The notes under the pieces are model-generated. The model saw only the letters and a list, made by a program, of their open reading frames with translations, was not told where the DNA came from and did not search any database. A stretch of 19,720 bases of DNA from an uncultured Bacteroidales bacterium (lineage in GTDB: Bacteria > Bacteroidota > Bacteroidia > Bacteroidales > P3): the NCBI GenBank assembly GCA_946540365.1, contig CAMNIH010000019.1, positions 1-19,720 on the forward strand, read 5' to 3'. Positions 15,228 to 19,720 of this stretch are shown in pieces (within the stretch, counting starts at the first letter, position 1; each line of letters opens with the position of its first letter). The position numbers were made by a program, and so were the translations under genes.

Positions 15228-15346
15228 AGAAACGAATCGCCTTCCTCGTCCTGCTGCTGGCCGTCTGCCTGCTGGCCGGCGCCTGCAGCTCGAACGACCG
15301 CATGTACCGCCACAACCGCTCCCACTGCGACTGTCCCACATTTTGA
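15224..15346 (+). CDS. Tiny lipoprotein, 40 aa
   Basis: The product starts with a basic, hydrophobic signal (MKKRIAFLVLLLAVCLLAGAC) whose lipobox LAGAC puts the lipidated cysteine at residue 21. The mature peptide would have only 20 residues, rich in His, Arg and Asn, ending HCDCPTF. The start overlaps the permease stop as ATGA and the stop overlaps the next gene's TTG start as TTGA. These exact overlaps on both sides make it a likely real gene rather than chance. Two Cys and two His near the end could bind metal, or be oxidised. It lies directly behind a lipoprotein-export-type permease. I do not know its function. Confidence 0.75.
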   Translation: MKKRIAFLVLLLAVCLLAGACSSNDRMYRHNRSHCDCPTF

Positions 15347-15966
15347 CTACCGAAGAGACATACCGCCGCATCCTCGCCAACCACCTGCCGCCGCAGGCGG
15401 TCGACTGGGTCTACCACTACCTCGACCACCATCGGGTACACTTCCACATCACCCGCCAGCGCACCAGCAAGCTGGGCGACTACCGGTGGCCGCACGCTGG
15501 GCACGACTACCACGAGATCAGCGTCAACGGCGACCTCAACCCCTATCTTTTCCTGTGGGTTTTCCTGCACGAGGCGGCCCATTTAGAGACCCACCTCAAG
15601 CACAGCCATGTGCAGCCCCACGGACACGAGTGGCAGGCGGAGTACGCGCAGCTGCTTCGGCAGCAGGCCGCCCTCTTCCCGGCCGAGGTGCAGCCCCTGC
15701 TGGCGCGCTATGTGCGCCGCATCCCCCTCAGCCGCACCCTGCTGCGGCAGATCGAGGAGACGCTGCGCCGCCACGACCCCAGCTACCGGGCCGAGGAGCA
15801 CCTCACACTGGACCAGCTGCCGGCCGGCAGCCGCTTCTGCCTCAAGACACGGCCCGACCTCGAACTGCAGAGCGTCGAGCGGCGCCGCACCCGCTGGCTC
15901 TGCCTCGACCCCCGCAGCGGCCGCCAGTACACGGTCAGCGCCTCGGCCGAAGTGAGCGTACGATAG
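15343..15966 (+). CDS. SprT-like zinc metalloprotein
   Basis: The 207-aa protein carries the SprT-like signature. HEAAH is at residues 76-80, followed by the third putative zinc ligand in PHGHEW (H93). Upstream blocks TSKLGDYRWP (41-50) and ISVNGDLNPYLFLWVFL match Bacteroidota SprT-domain proteins. The C-terminal half (about 120-207) contains a helical linker and a small beta region like those in the same group. There are few cysteines, so the C-terminal zinc ribbon of proteobacterial SprT is not evident. The start is TTG at 15343, from the TTGA overlap with the lipoprotein gene; no ATG lies nearby in frame. Substrate unknown. It is the last gene of the rbfA operon. Confidence 0.88.
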   Translation: MTTEETYRRILANHLPPQAVDWVYHYLDHHRVHFHITRQRTSKLGDYRWPHAGHDYHEISVNGDLNPYLFLWVFLHEAAHLETHLKHSHVQPHGHEWQAEYAQLLRQQAALFPAEVQPLLARYVRRIPLSRTLLRQIEETLRRHDPSYRAEEHLTLDQLPAGSRFCLKTRPDLELQSVERRRTRWLCLDPRSGRQYTVSASAEVSVR

Positions 15967-15980
15967 TCACATTTTTTTCG

Positions 15981-15988
15981 TATCTTTG
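15981..15988 (+). promoter_or_regulatory. -7 box of the SMR exporter gene
   Basis: TATCTTTG, preceded by a T-rich tract and TTCG, lies 20 bases before the ATG at 16009. A purine-rich AAGGAAGAG (15998-16006) next to the ATG could act as a ribosome binding site. The leader is too short for a guanidine riboswitch. Confidence 0.7.
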
Positions 15989-16008
15989 CACCGCAAAAAG
16001 GAAGAGCT

Positions 16009-16338
16009 ATGCACTGGATAATACTCATAATAGCAGGCTTCTGCGAGGTGGGATTCGCTTTCTGCCTGGGCAAAGCCAAGGGACTGGAAGGGCTGCCCTA
16101 CTGGGAATGGATGGGCGGCTTCGTGGTATTCTACATCCTCAGCGCCGTGCTGCTGGCCAAAGCCACCGAGGCGCTCCCCATCGGCACCGCCTATCCCGTG
16201 TGGACCGGCATCGGCGCTCTCGGCTCGGTGCTGCTGGGCATCTTCGTCTTCCACGAGCCCGCCACCTTCTGGCGCCTCTTCTTTATCACCACGCTGGTGA
16301 TCTCGATTGTGGGTCTTAAAATGCTGTCGCCCGAGTAA
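16009..16338 (+). CDS. SMR-family exporter, SugE/Gdx type
   Basis: This 109-aa inner-membrane protein has four hydrophobic helices at about 2-20, 32-50, 57-78 and 85-104. The essential glutamate of small multidrug resistance transporters is E13 (AGFCEVGFAF). The segment LPIGTAYPVWTGIGALG matches SugE/Gdx proteins, which export guanidinium, more closely than the EmrE group. Such proteins work as dual-topology homodimers using proton exchange. It is a single gene with its own promoter and no riboswitch. It ends only 8 bases from the convergent lipoprotein gene. Specificity is inferred from motif similarity and is not certain. Confidence 0.88.
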   Translation: MHWIILIIAGFCEVGFAFCLGKAKGLEGLPYWEWMGGFVVFYILSAVLLAKATEALPIGTAYPVWTGIGALGSVLLGIFVFHEPATFWRLFFITTLVISIVGLKMLSPE

Positions 16339-16346
16339 AGGGCCCC

Positions 16347-17114
16347 TCAGCTGCGGACGAAGCGGACGCCGTTGAGCGAGACGCTCATCGACCGCAACTC
16401 CTCGTCCAGACCGTTGGCCACATTGTACATATTGAGCATCGTAGCCGAGAGGGTCATGCTGACGGTGCCGTTGTTGAGGTCGAGGGCCGTGACCGTGCCC
16501 GAGCAGTAGAGCTGTCCGGCGCGGTTCAGGGCGATCCAGCGCGGGAACGACTCGCCCTCGTAGGTCACCATGTCCTCACTTCCGTGTTCGAGGTAGAAGC
16601 AGGAGTAGACCGTGTCGCCGTGCGAGCTGTAGCTGCCCGTCAGCGGCGGCAGGTTGAAGCCCGCGATGGGCTGGGTCAGGTCGGCGTCGGACCGCAGCAC
16701 CTGCATCTGTATCATCGGGTAGCCGACCTCCATGTCGAACATCAGCACCCCGCGGCCGTACCATGTCGAGCCGTCGAAGGTGACCGCGATATCGGGGTTG
16801 GGCTCGCCTCCCGGACCCGGGCCGGGGCCCGGCGTGGGGTCGTCCTCGTCGGCGAAGAAGGCGGTGAGCGACATATTGCCCGAGAGCACCAGCACGCGGG
16901 GATTCTCCCTGTTGTTGTCGCTCCACTTGACGAAGCGGTAGCCCTCGTCGGGGATGGCGCGGATGGTCACCGCGGCATCCTTCGGGTATTCTCCGCCGCC
17001 CTCCACCATGCCGTAGGCCATCGGGCTGGCGATGAGGAGCAGCTTGCATTTTTCCTTCTGACACCCCGCCGCCAACAGGCTCACCAGCAACAGCGGCAGC
17101 AGGCTTCTATTCAT
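16347..17114 (-). CDS. Lipoprotein with divergent InlB-like repeat
   Basis: From the ATG at 17114 the protein has 255 residues. A lipoprotein signal ends LLAAGC with the lipidated Cys at residue 18. The next about 65 residues (GGGEYPKDAAVTIRAIPDEGYRFVKWSD in part, ending MSLTAFFADE) match the divergent InlB B-repeat fold found on many surface proteins. A Pro/Gly linker (PTPGPGPGPG) leads to a C-terminal beta-rich domain of about 165 residues that I do not recognise. The frame stays open to 17282, but those codons lie upstream of the lipoprotein signal and across the promoter, so 17114 (or ATG 17123) is the likely start. It is convergent with the SMR gene. Probably exposed at the cell surface; role unknown. 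Confidence 0.82.
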   Translation of the reverse strand: MNRSLLPLLLVSLLAAGCQKEKCKLLLIASPMAYGMVEGGGEYPKDAAVTIRAIPDEGYRFVKWSDNNRENPRVLVLSGNMSLTAFFADEDDPTPGPGPGPGGEPNPDIAVTFDGSTWYGRGVLMFDMEVGYPMIQMQVLRSDADLTQPIAGFNLPPLTGSYSSHGDTVYSCFYLEHGSEDMVTYEGESFPRWIALNRAGQLYCSGTVTALDLNNGTVSMTLSATMLNMYNVANGLDEELRSMSVSLNGVRFVRS

Positions 17115-17205
17115 GATTCTCATAATGTCACTCCGTTTCAGTAATATACGCATCACCCTGGATTCCAACCCACTACGTCCACCCTTGCACCACGGTTTCG
17201 TAATG

Positions 17206-17213
17206 CAAATATA
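17206..17213 (-). promoter_or_regulatory. -7 box of the InlB-repeat lipoprotein gene
   Basis: On the minus strand this reads TATATTTG, a full TAnnTTTG match, about 90 bases before the ATG at 17114. It supports the shorter gene model, because the longer reading frame would start upstream of the promoter. Confidence 0.6.
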
Positions 17214-17238
17214 CATTAATTTTGCGAAAAGACGTTTT

Positions 17239-17272
17239 TTTGTCGGCCGATAGCTTTTTTTTCGTATCTTTG
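17239..17272 (+). promoter_or_regulatory. ackA promoter
   Basis: TATCTTTG (17265-17272) is a full -7 match. TTTG at 17239-17242 is a possible -33 element with a slightly long 22-base spacer. The leader to the ATG at 17335 is about 55 bases and ends with AAAAGGA, a possible ribosome binding site. Confidence 0.65.
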
Positions 17273-17334
17273 GCCGTCCCAAAAGAAAAGGACAGATCGA
17301 ATAAAAAAATAAAAATCAATCACATAAAAGGAAT

Positions 17335-18528
17335 ATGAAGATATTAGTTTTGAACTGCGGAAGTTCGTCGATCAAGTATCAGCTGGTCGACATGGCCAAC
17401 GACGCCCAGGTGATGGCCAAGGGTCTGTTGGAGCGTATCGGCCTCGAAATGGGCGAGTTCACGCACAAATGGAACGGCCAGAAGCACTACGAGCAGCTGC
17501 CCATCCCCGACCACACGGCGGGCATCAAGATTGTGCTGGGTGCGCTGATCGACCCGACGATGGGTGTCATCAAGGACTTCAAGGAGATCGGTGCCGTCGG
17601 CAACCGCGTGGCCCATGGCGGCGAGACGTTTGACAAGAGCGTCGTCATCACCGACGAGGTGATCGAGAAGATCAAGGCCCTGACGCCGCTGGCTCCGCTG
17701 CACACCCCCGGCAACCTGGCCGGCATCTACGCCATGCGCGAGGTGCTGCCCGGCGTGCCGCAGACGGCCGTCTTCGACACCGCCTTCCACTCCACCCTGC
17801 CTCCCAAGAGCTTCCTCTACGGCCTGCCCTACGAGCTGTACGAGAAGCACGGCATCCGTCGCTACGGCTTCCACGGCACGAGCCACAAGTTTGTGGCCGA
17901 GAAAGCCGCCAAGATGATCGGCCGCGACTGGCACGACCTGAAAATCATCTCGTGCCACCTCGGCAGCGGTGCCTCCATCGCCGCCATCGACCACGGCAAG
18001 AGCTTCGACACCACGATGGGCCTTACGGCCCTCGAGGGCCTGATCATGGGCTCGCGCTGCGGCGATGTGGACCCGGGCGTCATCCTCTACCTGATGGACC
18101 TCGGCTACGACAGCAAGGCCCTCACCAAGCTGCTCTACAAGCAGAGCGGCCTCATCGGTATCAGCGGCGACAAGCAGGACATGCGCGACATCCGCGCGGG
18201 CCGCGATGCCGGCGACGTGCGCGCCACCTACGCCTTCGACATGTTCGCCCAGCGCGTGAAGCGCTACATCGGCGGCTATATGGCCGAGATGGGCGGCTGC
18301 GACCTGCTGCTCTTCACCGGCGGCATCGGCGAGAACGCCTGGTTCATGCGCCGTCCGATACTCGAAGGCCTGGAGTGCCTCGGCATCAAGGTGGACCTCG
18401 AACTGAACGACAAGACGATGGGCGAGGATGTCATCCTGAGCACGCCCGACTCGAAGGTGGCCACCGTCGTTGTCACCACCGACGAGGAATACGTCATCGC
18501 CAGCGACACCTACAAGCTGGTGAAGTAA
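17335..18528 (+). CDS. ackA: Acetate kinase
   Basis: The 397-aa enzyme converts acetyl phosphate and ADP to acetate and ATP, the energy-yielding end of fermentation. Full-length family features are present: LNCGSSSIKY at 5-14, GNRVAHGGE near residue 90, VFDTAFH, GFHGTSHKFV, SRCGDVDPG, FTGGIGENA and TTDEEYVIA near the end. Start and length agree with known acetate kinases. Phosphotransacetylase (pta), often adjacent, is not in the window: the upstream neighbour is an unrelated divergent lipoprotein gene and the downstream one a protease. The gene has its own promoter and is followed by a hairpin. A cytoplasmic housekeeping role is well supported. Confidence 0.98.
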   Translation: MKILVLNCGSSSIKYQLVDMANDAQVMAKGLLERIGLEMGEFTHKWNGQKHYEQLPIPDHTAGIKIVLGALIDPTMGVIKDFKEIGAVGNRVAHGGETFDKSVVITDEVIEKIKALTPLAPLHTPGNLAGIYAMREVLPGVPQTAVFDTAFHSTLPPKSFLYGLPYELYEKHGIRRYGFHGTSHKFVAEKAAKMIGRDWHDLKIISCHLGSGASIAAIDHGKSFDTTMGLTALEGLIMGSRCGDVDPGVILYLMDLGYDSKALTKLLYKQSGLIGISGDKQDMRDIRAGRDAGDVRATYAFDMFAQRVKRYIGGYMAEMGGCDLLLFTGGIGENAWFMRRPILEGLECLGIKVDLELNDKTMGEDVILSTPDSKVATVVVTTDEEYVIASDTYKLVK

Positions 18529-18558
18529 GCCTCGCGTCCGGCGGTCAGTACCGCAATA

Positions 18559-18594
18559 CCAATACCCTCCCCTGGTGACAGGGAAGGGTATTGG
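18559..18594 (+). terminator. Hairpin after ackA, probable terminator
   Basis: Arms of 15 bases (18559-18573 and 18580-18594) pair with one mismatch around a 6-nt loop, beginning 31 bases after the ackA stop. The tail TTGGATTATC has no T run, so termination may be partial or the hairpin may protect the mRNA end. Confidence 0.6.
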
Positions 18595-18625
18595 ATTATC
18601 AGACAATCACAAAACACACATAATT

Positions 18626-19720
18626 ATGAAGAGAATAATACTAATCGCCACCGCGCTGCTGCTCGCCCTGACGAGCGCGGCGCAGACGCCGTTTGACGCG
18701 GCCGTCAACAACGAGGATGAGGTGGTGCACCTCGAGCGGTGGCAGCATCGCGCCGCCCGGCCCCTGCAGGCCATCGTGAAGCTGCAGGACTACAGCCAGT
18801 ACACCATAGAGGTGAAGGGGGCGAAGAGTCGAAAAGGCGAAGAGTCGAAGAGTCAAGACGGTGCAATGACTAATAGTGGGCGGGTGCCGTGCGCGGCTAT
18901 CCAGGCGGTATTGGACAGCTTCGAGGTGGCGAGTGTGGAGCAGCTGTGCCCCACGTTCGTGATGCCGCGCGAGCGGCGTCGCTCGGCCTCCTACGGTGGC
19001 GGCGAGGTGACGGACCACGACCTCTCGCAGCTGTATCTTATCACGCTCGCAAGCGAGAGTGCACACAACGAATACGAGCTCATGGAGCGCCTCGCGGCGC
19101 TGGCCGAGGTGGAATACGCCGAGCCCAACTACCTCTGCTTCGCCCTTGGGACCAATCTCAATCAGAATGAAAAGAATGGAAAAGAATATTCTGAGTGTTC
19201 TTTTTATTCTGATTGTGCTTTAAATGTGGCCGACGCGACGTATTGCGCCAGCACTAGTTTACAAGATTTACCAGATTTCTCGCGCGGAGCGCGTAGGAGC
19301 ATCAAGAGTGGTGGGACTGCTTTGAACGACCCGATGTACACGATGCAGTGGGGCATCCCGGCTTGCGGCATCGACAGCCTGCTGACGGCGCCGAAGCGGG
19401 ACAGCACGTGGCGCCCCATCATCGCCATCATCGACACGGGCGTCGACATCGATCATCCCGACCTGAGCGCCAACATCTGGACCAACAGCGCTGAGCGCGG
19501 CGGCGCTGCGGGCCAGGACGACGACGGCAACGGCTTCCGTGACGACGTGCACGGCTGGGACTTCGTCAACCAGACCGGCGAGATGCACGACTTCAACAGC
19601 CACGGCACCCACTGCGCCGGTATAGCGGGTGCAGTCACCAACAACGGCATCGGCATCGCCGGCGCTTGCCCCGACGCCCTCATTATGCCCGTCAGCGTGA
19701 TGCAGAGCGACGGCAGCGGC
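18626..19720 (+). CDS. Secreted subtilisin-like (S8) serine protease, partial at the right edge
   Basis: The first 365 codons are present and the frame is open at the window end. A signal peptide covers about 1-20 (LLLALTSAAQ). The pro-region (about 21-170) includes LERWQHRAARPLQAIVKLQD and ends LAEVEYAEPNYLCF, as in inhibitor-type propeptides. The catalytic domain starts near NDPMYTMQWGIP (residue 233). The catalytic Asp is in IIAIIDTGVDIDHPDL and the His in NSHGTHCAGIAG. The catalytic Ser and any T9SS domain lie outside the window. Two in-frame repeat-like insertions occur, at about residues 64-87 and 174-231; the second is AT-rich, unlike the rest. No -7 box is clear upstream. Peptidase activity is expected but cannot be confirmed without the Ser. 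Confidence 0.9.
   Translation, partial: MKRIILIATALLLALTSAAQTPFDAAVNNEDEVVHLERWQHRAARPLQAIVKLQDYSQYTIEVKGAKSRKGEESKSQDGAMTNSGRVPCAAIQAVLDSFEVASVEQLCPTFVMPRERRRSASYGGGEVTDHDLSQLYLITLASESAHNEYELMERLAALAEVEYAEPNYLCFALGTNLNQNEKNGKEYSECSFYSDCALNVADATYCASTSLQDLPDFSRGARRSIKSGGTALNDPMYTMQWGIPACGIDSLLTAPKRDSTWRPIIAIIDTGVDIDHPDLSANIWTNSAERGGAAGQDDDGNGFRDDVHGWDFVNQTGEMHDFNSHGTHCAGIAGAVTNNGIGIAGACPDALIMPVSVMQSDGSG
18823..18854. repeat. In-frame GAAGAGTC repeats in the protease pro-region
   Basis: GAAGAGTC occurs at 18823-18830, 18839-18846 and 18847-18854, inside a short A/G-rich stretch. It encodes a charged, low-complexity segment (KSRKGEESKSQDG) that breaks the pro-domain. It resembles intergenic tandem repeats more than conserved protein sequence. 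Confidence 0.7.
19159..19215. repeat. In-frame AT-rich palindrome in the protease linker
   Basis: CAATCAGAATGAAAAGAA (19159-19176) pairs with TTCTTTTTATTCTGATTG (19198-19215) with a single mismatch around a 21-nt loop. The element keeps the reading frame open and lies between the propeptide and the catalytic domain. Base composition is clearly more AT-rich than the flanking coding sequence. Confidence 0.85.

Noticed and set aside
15967..16008. Guanidine riboswitch before the SugE/Gdx-type gene
   Set aside because: The leader after the -7 box is about 20 bases, far too short for any known guanidine riboswitch.
17115..17282. N-terminal extension of the InlB-repeat lipoprotein
   Set aside because: It would place a basic stretch before a lipoprotein signal and start upstream of the gene's own -7 box at 17206-17213.
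17344..18606. Minus-strand frame of 420 codons opposite ackA
   Set aside because: The plus strand is an unmistakable full-length acetate kinase; the opposite frame has shadow composition only.

Overview
The window looks like chromosomal DNA of a GC-rich member of the Bacteroidota, most likely order Bacteroidales. Several promoters carry the phylum-specific -7 box TAnnTTTG, usually as TATCTTTG, and Shine-Dalgarno sequences are mostly weak. Two proteins carry C-terminal sorting domains of the type IX secretion system (T9SS), one type A and one type B. The RecQ, LptB, KdsD and SprT-like proteins match Bacteroidota forms as I know them. Coding regions are strongly G/C at third codon positions, which creates many long spurious reading frames on the other strands and frames. 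No tRNA, rRNA, CRISPR array, transposase or phage gene was seen.

Layout. Positions 119-1504 (minus) hold an ECF sigma factor followed by two overlapping single-pass membrane proteins, probably a sigma/anti-sigma cassette. A small Bacteroidales-type ORF (1672-1899) is divergent from it and ends at a long palindromic terminator. Positions 1987-4972 (minus) are an envelope-sugar block: kdsD-like arabinose-5-phosphate isomerase, lptB and a mannose-1-phosphate guanylyltransferase, with palindromic and tandem repeats between the last two. recQ (5064) diverges from this block and is followed closely by a 970-aa T9SS type B surface protein (7285-10197). A 490-bp repeat-rich gap precedes a T9SS type A M1 peptidase (10688-12979), which overlaps a small outer-membrane-barrel-like protein (12976-13590).

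Positions 13669-15966 form a tight operon: rbfA, a LolC/LolE-type ABC permease, a 40-aa lipoprotein and a SprT-like metalloprotein. They are linked by GTGA, ATGA and TTGA stop/start overlaps. Next come an SMR exporter of the SugE/Gdx type, a convergent lipoprotein with an InlB-like repeat, acetate kinase, and the first 365 codons of a secreted subtilisin-like protease that runs off the right edge.

How the genes fit together. LPS synthesis and export (KdsD, LptB, possibly GDP-mannose supply) and lipoprotein trafficking (LolC/E-like) build the outer membrane on which T9SS cargo is displayed. The M1 peptidase, the subtilase and the type B protein are candidate extracellular products. RecQ, RbfA and AckA are housekeeping genes.

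The most unusual content is the repeats. Two unrelated 7-bp tandem arrays sit 9-10 bases upstream of start codons with similar C-rich linkers. Other repeats are palindromic intergenic elements, and two repeat-like segments lie in frame inside the subtilase pro-region and linker. These are possible sites of length variation. No clearly new multi-gene system is evident.
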